A stretch of DNA of 64,000 nt from Methanobacteriota archaeon (GCA_023411115.1 JAEYPF010000007.1:1-64000); one strand, 5' to 3'; positions 38,234 through 48,998 are shown, counted from the stretch's first letter. Numbers and translations: made by a program. Notes: generated by a model not told the origin, from the sequence alone.

Positions 38234-39472
38234 CTAAGATGTAAATCCTTTCCTTATAATCTCATTTTCAACGTTGTAAACCGTTTTTCGTATTTTAAGT
38301 ACCTGATCAGGATTTGTAGAAATACTGCAAATTCCAAAATCAATAAGCTTTTTAACAATTTCAGGATCTCCCCCAGCATGCCCTGAAACACTGCTTTCTA
38401 TTCCAACCAGATTACATTTTTCAATGACCATTTTTACCATCTTCAAAACCGCAGGATGCATAAGATCAAAAAGTCTGGCCACTTTGACACTTCTCCTATC
38501 AACCGCTAGAGAACACATGGCTAAATCACTCATACCAAGGGACATAAAGTCTATTCCTTCCTTTAAAAACTCATCAAATGTAAAAACTACAGATGGTGTT
38601 TCAACAGAGACCCCCACATTAAGATCTTTATGGGGTCTCAATTTTACTTTCCTTAAAATTTTCTTCGATAAAATATATTCGCTGATATCCCTTACAAACG
38701 GAATTTTAAGCCCTATATTATCATAACCTTCGTCTAAAAGGTATCTAATTGCTTGAAATTCAGCTTCCAGTACGTCAATTCTCTTTAAATCTTTTTGTAT
38801 ACCTCTAAGTCCTAAAAGAGGATTGGTTTCATATGGTTCTATCTCGCCACCTTTTAAACGTTTTAATTCGTCTGTTGGTATATCAAATGTTCTAAACCAT
38901 ACTGGTTTCGGGTAAAACGCATCTGCAATTTTCCTTACTCCATCTACAATCGTATCTATTAATTCACCGTCTTCTAAAAGTTTATATGGATGCTTTAGTG
39001 TCCTCACCATCATATTCTCAATTCTTATAGAACCGACACCATCTGAATAAGGCGCTGCACTTTCTGCAATTTCTGGAACATTGAGATTAACTTTAATTTT
39101 TGTTGCAGGGTGATAAATTTCAAAAAGTTCCTTTTCACTTTCAAATTCCATAAATCCCCCATAAATATTGCCAGTTCTTCCATCCACAGTGACGATCATT
39201 CCATCTTCAAGAAGTTCAGTTGCATTTAGAGTCCCAACTATACAAGGGACTCTCATTTCCCTGAGTACAATTGCAACATGGCTTGTGATTCCACCATAAT
39301 CTGTTACAACTCCACCTGCCTTTTGAAGATGTTGAAGCATGTCTCTTGATGCCTTTGAAACTACTACAATTTCTCCTTCCTGAATTTTAGGAATATCAAG
39401 GTCGCTTTCAATTTTTCGTACTTTTCCAACCCCAACATAAGAACTGGTACCAATTCCTTTCAATAGTTTCAT
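38234..39472 (-). CDS. PEP-utilising enzyme-like protein lacking the ATP-binding domain
   Basis: This protein of 412 residues combines the swivelling phosphohistidine domain (GGITSHVAIV, His65) with the C-terminal PEP-binding TIM barrel (NPLLGLRGI; VSVETPSVVF). The N-terminal ATP-grasp domain of PEP synthase is absent, as is the HPr-binding domain of enzyme I. In the final loop the usual catalytic cysteine (xCGQxPSD) is replaced: the sequence reads SSVSGHAGGDPE. It may transfer phosphate by an altered route or be regulatory. The start is placed at the second ATG, which aligns with family N-termini. Confidence 0.78.
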   Translation of the reverse strand: MKLLKGIGTSSYVGVGKVRKIESDLDIPKIQEGEIVVVSKASRDMLQHLQKAGGVVTDYGGITSHVAIVLREMRVPCIVGTLNATELLEDGMIVTVDGRTGNIYGGFMEFESEKELFEIYHPATKIKVNLNVPEIAESAAPYSDGVGSIRIENMMVRTLKHPYKLLEDGELIDTIVDGVRKIADAFYPKPVWFRTFDIPTDELKRLKGGEIEPYETNPLLGLRGIQKDLKRIDVLEAEFQAIRYLLDEGYDNIGLKIPFVRDISEYILSKKILRKVKLRPHKDLNVGVSVETPSVVFTFDEFLKEGIDFMSLGMSDLAMCSLAVDRRSVKVARLFDLMHPAVLKMVKMVIEKCNLVGIESSVSGHAGGDPEIVKKLIDFGICSISTNPDQVLKIRKTVYNVENEIIRKGFTS

Positions 39473-39600
39473 ATTAAAAATAGTATCTTTATTACAGAAA
39501 TACATTTACTTTATATTAAGAACTAGGAAACAATATAGAAATCAACTATTATTTAATATTGATTCATTTATAACTTATTTAATAGAAACAAGGTGAAGAA

Positions 39601-40056
39601 ATGAAAACAGTGATGGCAACAGGAACATTTGATATAATTCATCCAGGACACGGATATTATCTTGAAGAAGCAAAGAGGCTTGGAGGAGATGATGCAAGAC
39701 TTATAGTGGTTATTGCGAGGGATGCTACTGTAAGGGCAAGAAAAAGAGTACCTGTTGTAGGTGAAAATCAGCGTTTAGAAGTCGTGAAAATGTTAAAACC
39801 TGTTGATGAAGCTTATTTGGGTCACACAGGCGATATGTTTCAAATTGTTGAAGAAATAATGCCAGATATAATTGTTATAGGTCCTGATCAAGATTTTGAT
39901 CTTCGAAAACTTAAAGAAGAGCTTAAAAATAGAAATATAGATGTCGAAGTTATGAAAATTACAAAATATAAGAAAACACCCCTTGACAGTTCATGTAAAA
40001 TAATTAAAAAGATCAGGGAAATGGAATTTGATGAAAAAATTTTCAAAAACTGTTAA
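39601..40056 (+). CDS. ribL: FAD synthase, archaeal type
   Basis: This 151-residue nucleotidyltransferase has the HxGH motif at 14-17 (IIHPGHGYY), an IARDATVRARKR segment and the usual late cysteines (near SSCKII and at the end). RibL adenylates FMN to FAD, typically using CTP poorly and ATP with Co2+ or Mg2+. GGTGA lies six bases before the ATG. It is divergent from the PEP-binding protein gene. Confidence 0.88.
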   Translation: MKTVMATGTFDIIHPGHGYYLEEAKRLGGDDARLIVVIARDATVRARKRVPVVGENQRLEVVKMLKPVDEAYLGHTGDMFQIVEEIMPDIIVIGPDQDFDLRKLKEELKNRNIDVEVMKITKYKKTPLDSSCKIIKKIREMEFDEKIFKNC

Positions 40057-40139
40057 ATTATCTATTATTTTACAACATTATATTGAAATCGAATAACTTG
40101 TTTTAAAGAATTAAAAAGAAAAATTAGACATATGCTTGC

Positions 40140-42713
40140 CTAGAAAGGCAATGTAGCATATGTACCTTTTAATGTTGCTGTAGCTGTATTCCAACTATTG
40201 ATTACACCGAATGTATTGCTGTAGCTGGTTCCATCTGCACGGTACCATTTACCATTTACCCATACCTGGGCAATGACGTGTCCGTACCAGTTACCACTTG
40301 TAAACTGAGCATAAACATGCTCATATCGTGCTGGAATTCCTGCAGCTCTTTCAAGAGCGATTAACAGATGTGCTGTATCGACACAGTTTCCAGTTTTGGC
40401 ATTTAATGTACCTACTGCCCCATATTTGGTGTTATAATAGAAAGAATAGCCTATATTATCTCTTACCCAGTTAAATATCGCCACTGCTTTGTCGTATGTA
40501 GAGGTTTTACCCGCTGTTATTGAAGCTGACAGTGCTTTGATGCTTGCATCGTTTACCTGACAATTTGTTGTTGCCTGGAGGTACTGCTGTAACTCCGCTG
40601 GTATAGGCACTGTTGTAACGTTGGTCCATGAATCTACTGAAACATAAGCTGGTAACTTGCCGTTTGTGTTGTCATACGCAAGTATCTTTGAATACATGTA
40701 AACCAGTGATTCAAACTTAATTTCACCGAGAGGAGTTGTTGCATGGTTAGGTATAGCCCCATTTGTATCTATGAATGATTTAACCCTGTATGCAAGATCC
40801 AGATAATTGGCTTGAGTTATGTTTCCGCTGGTAATGTTTTCACTTGGTGTTGCCGGTGCATTTACTGTTTTAAGTGATATCTGTGCTTTTGATCCATCAT
40901 TGACCTCAATTGTACCTATGAGTAACAAACGTAAGAAATCAGTCATTTTAACCTGTATTGAGCCAATTGTTACATAACTTGGCAGGTCGTGATTAGATTC
41001 GACGTATGATTTAACGCTTGCTGCTGCATCTTTGATCTGGTCTAATGTAAATACTGTCATCGTTGGAAGTCCGCTATCTGTAGATGGTGCAACCTTAATA
41101 CTTGGATCCATTGAAACATAGTTTGGTAAAACCTTGTTTGTGTTGTAGTAGTTTAATATTTTAGAGTACATGTAAACTAGCTGTTCAAACTGAATTTTTC
41201 CTAAACCAGTTGTTGCATAGTTTGGTGCAAGACCATTTGAATTTATGAAAGAGTTAACCCTTTGCGCGATATCCAGATAACTCGTTTTGTTTATGTTTCC
41301 TTTGGTAAAGGATCCTGTAGAATTTTGAGGGTTATCCACGTCTTTAAATGCTATTGGTGTTGTTGTTTTGCTGTTAATCTGTAGTAATCCTGTAACCATT
41401 AATTTCAAAAATTCAGGCATTGTAACCTGAGTGGAACCGATGGTTACATAATTTGGCAGTTTTTTGTTAGTTTCGATGTATGATTTGAGTTTAGCTGCAG
41501 CACTTTGAATATCTGCAGTAGTGAAGCTTGGTGGGGTTAGGAAATCTTTACTAATCATTCCATACCTGTATAATGCATATCCCGATGCTCCATTACTCAT
41601 TGCTGATTTAATGTCTGCATTCAAATCATAAGCGCTTAAAGGTGTTTTATCATAGCTTGAGACGTATGTCTGAAGCCCTGCAATTACTGGTTTCCCACCT
41701 GCATGATCAACTATGTATTTTGTTGTAGTTCCAATCCATGTGGTGTTTTGACCGTAATTTCCCTTATAGATCATTGGAACAAGGAAATCAAGATATTTTG
41801 CAAGTTGAGTATAGTCCTGTCCATAAGTCTTAGCATTCGTTGCCCCTTCAGGCATAACTGTTGCTGAGACTGCTACTTTTGGCTTTATTGATTTAACAGT
41901 GTTATTAACTTTTTGTACAAAAGATGTTATTGTTGCTGTTCCATTTGTGCCTGCAGTATTGTTTCCCACTCCAGAATATCTAACGTAATCCAAGAAAATA
42001 CCATTTATATTATAATTTTTTACGATATCTTTAATTGCATTCAGCAATTTTGTTTGTTGTGTGGTATTAGCTGGATTAATCCAGTTACCATTTGCGTCCT
42101 GGAAGCATGTGATCCATGCATGGATCCTTATTCCAGAATTCTGGAATTTTGTTATAATATTTGACAGTACACTTTGATAAGTTGGAGTTGAAGCTAAATT
42201 CGCTTTTACGAATATATCTGTAATATTTGCACTTTTTAATTCGCCCAATGTAATGTTTCCTGCATCTTCAGCTCTAATCCAGATGCCGTGAACATTAACA
42301 TAAGTGTCTCCTGCTGCTGCTTGAACTGTTGTGTTATTTACCGAATTTGTTATAGATGCATTTACTGAATTTTGATTGTTAATATCTGCAGTTTGCACTG
42401 CGTTTTGTGTATTTATTTCTGTATTTGAAGAATTTTGGCTGTTTGAAGTTGTATTCCGTGTAATGTCTGCAGTCCCTTGAGCTTGTTGTGTTACGCTGTT
42501 TTCTGTAGCTACTGTTGTATTTTGAACTGAACCTTGAGTCTGGTTACTTACAGTTTCTACTGGGTTTTGATTATCTGTTGTATTATTATTTAAAGCAGAA
42601 TTTATGATATTTTCCGCTGACTGCTGATTATCTGTCGCGGCATATGAACTACCAATTGTAGACATAGCCATAATACAGATAACTAGCATTACAAGCAACG
42701 ATTGTCGCTTGAT
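40140..42713 (-). CDS. secreted pseudomurein-associated protein: GHL barrel, four PMB repeats, transglutaminase-like domain
   Basis: This protein of 857 residues from the ATC start has a signal peptide ((M)KRQSLLVMLVICIMAM), then a Ser/Thr/Asn/Gln-rich linker to about 130. A TIM-barrel domain of GHL10/DUF4015 type follows (about 135-395, with NGIFLDYVRYSG). Four pseudomurein-binding repeats follow (each with LPNYVTIG- or APNYATT-type segments, about 400-690). The C-terminal transglutaminase-like domain has Cys in TGNCVDTAHL, His in YGHVIAQVW and Asp in RADGTS, the triad of pseudomurein endoisopeptidases. It may cut both glycan and peptide parts of the wall. Confidence 0.85.
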   Translation of the reverse strand: MKRQSLLVMLVICIMAMSTIGSSYAATDNQQSAENIINSALNNNTTDNQNPVETVSNQTQGSVQNTTVATENSVTQQAQGTADITRNTTSNSQNSSNTEINTQNAVQTADINNQNSVNASITNSVNNTTVQAAAGDTYVNVHGIWIRAEDAGNITLGELKSANITDIFVKANLASTPTYQSVLSNIITKFQNSGIRIHAWITCFQDANGNWINPANTTQQTKLLNAIKDIVKNYNINGIFLDYVRYSGVGNNTAGTNGTATITSFVQKVNNTVKSIKPKVAVSATVMPEGATNAKTYGQDYTQLAKYLDFLVPMIYKGNYGQNTTWIGTTTKYIVDHAGGKPVIAGLQTYVSSYDKTPLSAYDLNADIKSAMSNGASGYALYRYGMISKDFLTPPSFTTADIQSAAAKLKSYIETNKKLPNYVTIGSTQVTMPEFLKLMVTGLLQINSKTTTPIAFKDVDNPQNSTGSFTKGNINKTSYLDIAQRVNSFINSNGLAPNYATTGLGKIQFEQLVYMYSKILNYYNTNKVLPNYVSMDPSIKVAPSTDSGLPTMTVFTLDQIKDAAASVKSYVESNHDLPSYVTIGSIQVKMTDFLRLLLIGTIEVNDGSKAQISLKTVNAPATPSENITSGNITQANYLDLAYRVKSFIDTNGAIPNHATTPLGEIKFESLVYMYSKILAYDNTNGKLPAYVSVDSWTNVTTVPIPAELQQYLQATTNCQVNDASIKALSASITAGKTSTYDKAVAIFNWVRDNIGYSFYYNTKYGAVGTLNAKTGNCVDTAHLLIALERAAGIPARYEHVYAQFTSGNWYGHVIAQVWVNGKWYRADGTSYSNTFGVINSWNTATATLKGTYATLPF

Positions 42714-42725
42714 AATACCGCCTCC
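42711..42725 (-). promoter_or_regulatory. GGAGGC ribosome site and ATC start
   Basis: On the minus strand: GGAGGC, six bases (GGTATT), then ATC AAG CGA. Paralog at 50690 has ATG at this exact place. Reading from the upstream ATG would translate the ribosome site itself as Gly-Gly-Gly. Confidence 0.55.
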
Positions 42726-43464
42726 TATTGTTTCCAAATTGTAAATAAATCCCATTACTGGTTACTTTATTTACAAGAAAATGATAGTAAAAAATAGTAT
42801 TTAAAGCTTTGGTTTTTAAATCCAAAAAAAGGCATTCATATTACTCTTTTTAAGATTTAAAACAATATAAGAGCTTATTTCAAATGCAAATCAGGGAAAC
42901 GTAATGTGTGTTCATGCCTACAATAATTAAAATTTCTTTGAAATATATTTAAAATGAAAAAACATTTTGGATGATTTTATTTAATCTTATTACCTATTTT
43001 AGAAATTTATTACATGATCTAATCTAAAATAATTGAATAATGAATTTATATCAATATTTTAAGAGTATAAGATACATTAAAAATGGATTTAGTTGATCAA
43101 TAATATATATTCCCACCTAATTTGAGCTCATTACTGATTAAATCTGCCATAATAATGAACAATACATATATAAAAATTAATTTAATAAATACAGGATTCT
43201 AATCATAATATACTGCTAACAACAGTATTACGAGCTTATTAAATGTAAAGCTAGTACTAATTAACATATTTGAACATAATACCAAAATAAAAGTTTTTAT
43301 CTGTTTCTTATCATTTTACAGACGGAAATCTTATTTAATGAACTTAAAAATAGTAATTAATTTTATAAAATTCTTATAAATTTTAATAAATTATTTGATT
43401 ATTTTAAAATAAAAAAGAAAGTTAGCCGACAAAAACTAGTTTATCAGCTAATTTTTAAGGGTAT
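42714..43464. other. long AT-rich leader/intergenic region
   Basis: About 750 bases without a gene separate two cell-wall genes on the same strand. It must hold the promoter of the 871-codon frame. TATA-like words are frequent. I see no tRNA, riboswitch or clear repeat. Confidence 0.5.
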
Positions 43465-44292
43465 TTAAAATGGTAAATTATTGTAAATACCCTGAATACG
43501 TGCTGAATTCCAGTTTCTTACCACTCCAAATGAGTTTCTTTTACTGGTTGTATCAGCAGTAATCCATCTACCATTGGTCTTAATTTGAGCCCAAACGTGA
43601 CCATACCAGTGTCCACTTCTAAAGTGAGCTTTAGCGTGAACATATCTTGCCTGTAATCCAGATGATCTGGCTAGTGCAACAACTAAATGTGTCTGGTCTG
43701 CACAGTTACCTGATCTGTATCTAAGTGTACCTAAAGCTCCCTTTCTAGTATTACTGTAGAATGAATACCTGACATGAGTTTTTACCCAGTTAAATATTCT
43801 GGCTCCTTTCAGGTACTGTGAACTGGTATTTCCTGTAATTGAGTGTGCCAGTGATCCGAAACTAGAGCTATTTGCACCAGTTGATCTTACAACTTTGTAT
43901 GCATGTCCAGTTCTGTATTTACCGTGATATCTGTAATGTCTGTGGGTCTTTTTGTATTTACCGTAATACTTGTAGTGTCTGTAATGTTTGTAATGCCTGT
44001 ATGATTCTCGTTTAGCCACTGACATATTTAGGTTCACGTTTTGTGTACTTAATTTTTTACTATTAGCAGTCTTTTTGACTACTTTTAACTTTTTAGCGAC
44101 TCTTTTTTGCGTTTTAGTCGATTTTTTAACATCCTTAAAATGTTTAACATGTACTTTAGTAATCTTATTCACAATATGGTGATTACCAGTCTGTGTTGGT
44201 GCAGTTCCGACATCTGCTGCGCTTGCAGCAGCGATACCGAATAGTGACATACTTGCCACTAGCAAGACTGCAAATAACAGTTTCCTCGTAAT
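43465..44292 (-). CDS. secreted basic protein with transglutaminase-like domain
   Basis: This protein of 275 residues from the ATT start has a signal peptide ending in a run of Ala, a very basic region of about 100 residues rich in Lys, His, Arg and Tyr (for example YRHYKHYRHYKYYGKY), then a transglutaminase-like domain with Cys in SGNCADQTHL, His in YGHVWAQI and Asp in TADTTS. It lacks the barrel and the pseudomurein-binding repeats; the basic region may anchor it in the wall. Its last domain is closely related to those of the two large neighbours. Confidence 0.82.
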   Translation of the reverse strand: MTRKLLFAVLLVASMSLFGIAAASAADVGTAPTQTGNHHIVNKITKVHVKHFKDVKKSTKTQKRVAKKLKVVKKTANSKKLSTQNVNLNMSVAKRESYRHYKHYRHYKYYGKYKKTHRHYRYHGKYRTGHAYKVVRSTGANSSSFGSLAHSITGNTSSQYLKGARIFNWVKTHVRYSFYSNTRKGALGTLRYRSGNCADQTHLVVALARSSGLQARYVHAKAHFRSGHWYGHVWAQIKTNGRWITADTTSKRNSFGVVRNWNSARIQGIYNNLPF

Positions 44293-44304
44293 TATACCGC
44301 CTCC
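44290..44304 (-). promoter_or_regulatory. GGAGGC ribosome site and ATT start
   Basis: On the minus strand: GGAGGC, GGTATA, then ATT ACG AGG AAA CTG. The spacing equals that of the ATG-starting paralog at 50690. The upstream ATG lies before the ribosome site. Confidence 0.55.
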
Positions 44305-44971
44305 GATTACCAATCATCAAAAAACTCAATTTGAGTTTTTCTCAGGGTTGCCACTACTTAACCTTCATACCATATAAACGTTTCGGAAAAAAATCTTCAA
44401 ATAAGCATTATAAAAAGCCTAATTTAGATTTAAAGCCATCTAAATGGTTTTCCCTAAAACCATAAAAGATCATGGATTGTAGGTTAACCTCAGTTACAAT
44501 CAAAATACACCCTAAGTGAAATTAGAAAGAAAATTAAACCAATATAACATTAATGCAGCGTGAATGGTGAATATGGATTAAATAGAATAAATTAAACTAT
44601 ATATTTATAACAAACCATTATCCCCTCTATTTTGAACAATTAAATCATAATTAAACAGAGATATATTCACTGAAAATATGTTAAATTGCTACGATTTAAT
44701 CTTAAAATATTTTAAATTTCCTAAAAATAATATTAATAAATATTAAAAACTCAACGGTTTAATCAGATCACAGAATTAATCTTAATAAAAATTTACCGCA
44801 CTATTGAATATAATTAAAAATATAGCTCATTTTTAGAAAAATTAATATTAATTGCCTGATGGTGTTTTGAATCGCTAGTTTTTCTTAAAAAATTATAAAA
44901 AAGCACGATTAAGTAATACTCAACCATATTATTTTTTGTTAATGAATTATTTAACTTAAAAAAAAAGGAAT
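44293..44971. other. long AT-rich leader/intergenic region
   Basis: About 680 bases lie between two cell-wall genes on the same strand, upstream of the basic transglutaminase-like gene. Very AT-rich. A possible transcription start is indicated by TATA-like words, but no structured element was recognised. Confidence 0.5.
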
Positions 44972-47200
44972 TTAGAAGGTTATTTCTGCATAATTACCTT
45001 CTATTATTGCTGTATCTTCGTCCCAGTTGTTTATGACACCAAACAAGTTTCTAGAACTTGTTCCGTCTGCATCGTACCATTTACCATTTATATAAAGCTG
45101 TGCCCAAACGTGTCCATATACATTACCACTTGTAAAGGTACATGTTCCATGTACATATCTCGCTGGAATTCCCGCTGATCTTGCCACTGCTACCATAAGA
45201 TGTGAGGTGTCGACACAATTTCCTGTCTTTGCATTTAATGTGCCTACAGCCCCATACCTTGTATTATAGTAAAAGGAATAACCTATGTTGTCCCTTACCC
45301 AGTTAAAGACTTTAACACCTTTATCATAGGTTGAACTCATACCTTTTGTAATTGAGGATGCAAGTGATTCAATTTTAGGATCGTCTGATTGAGCATTTTT
45401 GGTTGGTTTAAGATACTGTTGCATATCAGATGGTAAAGAATTCACCACCCAAGGATCCATTGTAACATAGCTTGGTAATCTCTTGTTCGTACTGTAGAAG
45501 TTCAATATTTTTGAATACATGTAAATTGTAGATTCAAACTGAACTTTTCCAAGAGTAGTTGTTACATAATTTGGTGCAATACCGTTAGTGTCAATAAATG
45601 ATTTAATTTTCTGTGCAATAGTCAAGTATTCTGTTTTTTTAACTGTCCCGTTCACAAGATCTCCTGTTGGATCCGGAGGGGAATTAATATCCTTCAGTGT
45701 TATTGGTGTCGTTATTCCGCTGTTTAACTGTAAGACACTTGAGGTCATTAATCTCAACATATCAGGCATTGTAACCTGAGTTGTACCAATTTTAACATAA
45801 TTCGGAAGTCTATGGTTAGTGTCTATAAATGATTTAAGACTTGCAGCAGCGCTTCTAATTTGGTCCATTGTGAACTTAATTGGAGCGGGAGTGCTATTTT
45901 GACGATTATAGAACTCATCTGCTATTAAGCCATATCTGAATAATGCATATCCAGATGCGCCATTGTCTCCTGCTGCTTTAATATCATCATTTAATTCATC
46001 TGCAGGTATTTGGGTTAAATTGTTATCTGAACGGTATGTTTGAATACCAGCTATAACTGGTGTTCCGTTTGTTTGGCTAACTATATAGGCCACAGTTGAG
46101 CCTATCCAGTCTGCACCGTCTTTTCCTTTGCTGTTAGTACCGGTTGAACTGTTGTATCCATAATTTCCTTTATAAATCATTGGAACAAGGAAATCAAGAT
46201 ATTTTGAGAGTTGAGTGTAGTTCTGTCCGTAATAATATGCATTCGTTGATCCTTCAGGCATTACTGCTGCTGAAACTGCTACTTTTGGTTTTATTGAGTT
46301 TACAGTTTCAGAAACCTTCTTAACGAATGATGTTACTGCTTCGGTTCCACCTGGATTTTTATAGGCGTTACCCGGATATCGGACATAGTCAAGATGGATT
46401 CCATCTATATCGTAATTTTTGACAATGTCTGTAATTGAAGTTATTAAGGAATTTACTTTTGTTGTATTATAGCCTGTTTTTGTTTCAGTTTTGTATGTGT
46501 ACTTGTATGCATAGTAGTATTTCCATTTATACTTCCATTTACCCTTGTATTTGTACCAAGATTTGTACCAAACCTTGTATTTAATTTTTTTATCAGGAAC
46601 TTTTACTGTATATGTGTACTTTCCCTGAGGATCGATCCAATTTCCATTGGCGTCTTTAAAGCATGTTATCCATGCATGAACCCTAAAACTGGTGCCTTTT
46701 AGCTTATCCAATAGGGCTTTAAGCACAGTTTGATATGAGGGAGCTGATAATATGTTTGATTTTATGAATATATCTGTAATTCCTGCTTTTTTAATTTCAT
46801 CTATATTCAATTTGTTCACATCTTCAGCTTTTAGCCATATTCCGTGAACATTTGTATATAGTTCATCTCCTGCGGCGTCAGTAGAATTTTGAACGTTAGT
46901 TATGTTACTGTTATTTGAGTTTATTCCACTATTTTCACTTGAATTTGATGTATTTTGTAGTATCAGTTGATTTATCGCTGTAGTGTTATTAACAGGGCAT
47001 GTTGCATTTCCATCTACAAATCCTGTTGAATTTTGAATAGTCTCATTTAGAGTGTTATTAGTTGTATTTTCTTGAACTATACTTGTGTTGAGGTAATTAT
47101 CTGGTGTCTGTGAATATTCTGTGGCGGCATATATATTAGTTACATTTAACAATGCTGCAACAAAAATGAGCAACACTGCAAGCAACAAAAGTCGCTTCAT
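44972..47200 (-). CDS. secreted pseudomurein-associated protein: GHL barrel with Lys/Tyr/Trp insert, two PMB repeats, transglutaminase-like domain
   Basis: This 742-residue protein starts at ATG with GGAGGC eight bases upstream. A signal peptide (MKRLLLLAVLLIFVAALL) and Asn/Ser/Thr-rich linker are followed by the GHL-type barrel (about 115-425, with DGIHLDYVRYPG). Inside the barrel is a Lys/Tyr/Trp-rich insert (YKSWYKYKGKWKYKWKYYY) absent from the gene at 40140. Two pseudomurein-binding repeats (about 440-600) and a transglutaminase-like domain with Cys, His and Asp in the usual places complete it. Confidence 0.85.
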   Translation of the reverse strand: MKRLLLLAVLLIFVAALLNVTNIYAATEYSQTPDNYLNTSIVQENTTNNTLNETIQNSTGFVDGNATCPVNNTTAINQLILQNTSNSSENSGINSNNSNITNVQNSTDAAGDELYTNVHGIWLKAEDVNKLNIDEIKKAGITDIFIKSNILSAPSYQTVLKALLDKLKGTSFRVHAWITCFKDANGNWIDPQGKYTYTVKVPDKKIKYKVWYKSWYKYKGKWKYKWKYYYAYKYTYKTETKTGYNTTKVNSLITSITDIVKNYDIDGIHLDYVRYPGNAYKNPGGTEAVTSFVKKVSETVNSIKPKVAVSAAVMPEGSTNAYYYGQNYTQLSKYLDFLVPMIYKGNYGYNSSTGTNSKGKDGADWIGSTVAYIVSQTNGTPVIAGIQTYRSDNNLTQIPADELNDDIKAAGDNGASGYALFRYGLIADEFYNRQNSTPAPIKFTMDQIRSAAASLKSFIDTNHRLPNYVKIGTTQVTMPDMLRLMTSSVLQLNSGITTPITLKDINSPPDPTGDLVNGTVKKTEYLTIAQKIKSFIDTNGIAPNYVTTTLGKVQFESTIYMYSKILNFYSTNKRLPSYVTMDPWVVNSLPSDMQQYLKPTKNAQSDDPKIESLASSITKGMSSTYDKGVKVFNWVRDNIGYSFYYNTRYGAVGTLNAKTGNCVDTSHLMVAVARSAGIPARYVHGTCTFTSGNVYGHVWAQLYINGKWYDADGTSSRNLFGVINNWDEDTAIIEGNYAEITF

Positions 47201-47615
47201 TTTATATTGCCTCCCAGTTTTTTCCAGATGTCAGATCAACACCGATTTGGAGTTATTGACAATACAATGATTGTTGTTTTGAACATATAAAACTTTTGAT
47301 TTATAATTTCCAGTAATATACCCATAGTACTTCTTTTTGCATTTAAAGCTCTCTAAAAAGGAATTAAATATGAATGTTATCTTTATAATAACCTGATTTT
47401 TAAGATAATAAATCCCAGTTTACTGCTAATTAATTTAAAAGAAACTGAATTAATAAGGTATCTCTACAATACGATTATTAGCTACTTATTTAAAAAAAGT
47501 ATTAAAATGAAATATTTAAAAATAAACAACTACTCTTCAAGACCCAAAAAATAAATTTGAAGAGATTTATAGTTGTTTTTATAGTTTACAGATTTTATTT
47601 TTTGAATTCAAAGCT
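47201..47615. other. AT-rich leader/intergenic region
   Basis: About 415 bases upstream of the 742-residue protein gene. Apart from GGAGGC next to the start, no site is distinct. Confidence 0.45.
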
Positions 47616-48998
47616 TTAAGTCCATGATGGTACTTCAGAAGATCCAATGCCGTATCTAAAGAGCACATATCCTGACGCGCCGCCATCTATTGCTGATTGT
47701 ACATCAGCATCGAGATCAGGATCTATAGCATTAGGATTATTATCTCCATCGTAGGTCATAAGGCCTGCATATACTGGTTTTTGGTTTCCATTGGAATCAA
47801 CAGCGTAATTAACTATATTTTGTGTCATTTGAGTAATCCATGAATTATCTGCATTGTAGTTTCCTTCGTAGATCATTGGAACCAAGAAATCAAGGTAATC
47901 TGAAAGTTTAGTGTAGTCCTGCCCATAGTAATATGAATTTTGAAGTACTCCATTATCAGATCTAATATTAGCCTCAGGCATCAATGCTGCCGAAAGCTGC
48001 TTGGTTACAACAGCACGAACCTTTCCAACGAAATTTGTAATTGCATTTGTTGCTGAATTTGTTCCACCCATCTGCTGATAAGCTGCGTGACCTGCACTAG
48101 CCGTACCTGAGTATCTTACATAATCCAGATGAATTCCTGCTACATCGTAATTGTTGTTGATGTTTGCAATTGAACTGACCAATTGATCAGTATAGGCTGT
48201 GTTATAGCTTGACTTTTTTTCGTACCAGTAAAGCCATTTATAAGCCCAGTAATATTTCCACTTGTATTTCCACGTGTATTTCCATTTTCCATGGCATTTA
48301 TACCATTTTTTGTACCAAACTTTCTTTTTAGCCCTGTATTTTACTTTCTTGTAGGGGTGGGCAACTGTGTACGAATAATAGCCGGATGGATCTATAAAAC
48401 CACTGTCGTTTTTAAAGCATACAATCCATGCATGAACTTTTATTCCATAGGGTTTTAACTGATTTATAGCGTTCTGTAATTCACTGTAATGATATTGGCC
48501 ATTAACACCCCTTGTACAGACAAATACGTCTGTAATTCCCTGGGCTTTAAGAGCAGCAGCTTTATCTGGATCCAAATTTGCTGCATCTGAAGAGAACATC
48601 CAATATCCCTTCATCGGTGGTGGATTAACAGTTAAATTACTTGTGTTAGTTGAATTACTGTAATTAGTTCCAGTTCCATCGAAATCAGCCGTTACTGTAT
48701 AGGTTCCCATATTCCAACTAGCTGGAATTAACCAGTTCAATGTTGCTATACCATTATTCACAGCAGCATTACCTGCGCTAACATTATTTACTGTGAATTT
48801 AACCTGCCCACCGTCTACAATTGAAGAATCATTAGCGTTTACGTGAGCTGTTAGAACTACATTTTGGCCAGCAGTATTATTCACGGGATCTACAACTACT
48901 GATGAATTATTTGCCGGATCAGTTGCGCTTACAGCGCTTAAACCAATCAATGCAATACCACATATCATTAATATTGCAAGCAACATGCGTCGCTTAAT
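47616..48998 (-). CDS. secreted GHL-barrel protein with Ig-like domain, ATT start
   Basis: This protein of 460 residues from ATT has a signal peptide ((M)KRRMLLAILMICGIALIGL), then a bacterial Ig-like domain (about 25-125, with VVLTAHVNANDSS and GTYTVTADFDGTG). A GHL10/DUF4015-type barrel follows (about 130-455, with AGIHLDYVRYSG). The barrel contains a basic aromatic insert (WYKKWYKCHGKWKYTWKYKW). It has no pseudomurein-binding repeat and no peptidase domain. It ends right after the barrel with SSEVPSWT. It is one of four barrel paralogs here and closest to its upstream neighbour. Confidence 0.83.
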   Translation of the reverse strand: MKRRMLLAILMICGIALIGLSAVSATDPANNSSVVVDPVNNTAGQNVVLTAHVNANDSSIVDGGQVKFTVNNVSAGNAAVNNGIATLNWLIPASWNMGTYTVTADFDGTGTNYSNSTNTSNLTVNPPPMKGYWMFSSDAANLDPDKAAALKAQGITDVFVCTRGVNGQYHYSELQNAINQLKPYGIKVHAWIVCFKNDSGFIDPSGYYSYTVAHPYKKVKYRAKKKVWYKKWYKCHGKWKYTWKYKWKYYWAYKWLYWYEKKSSYNTAYTDQLVSSIANINNNYDVAGIHLDYVRYSGTASAGHAAYQQMGGTNSATNAITNFVGKVRAVVTKQLSAALMPEANIRSDNGVLQNSYYYGQDYTKLSDYLDFLVPMIYEGNYNADNSWITQMTQNIVNYAVDSNGNQKPVYAGLMTYDGDNNPNAIDPDLDADVQSAIDGGASGYVLFRYGIGSSEVPSWT

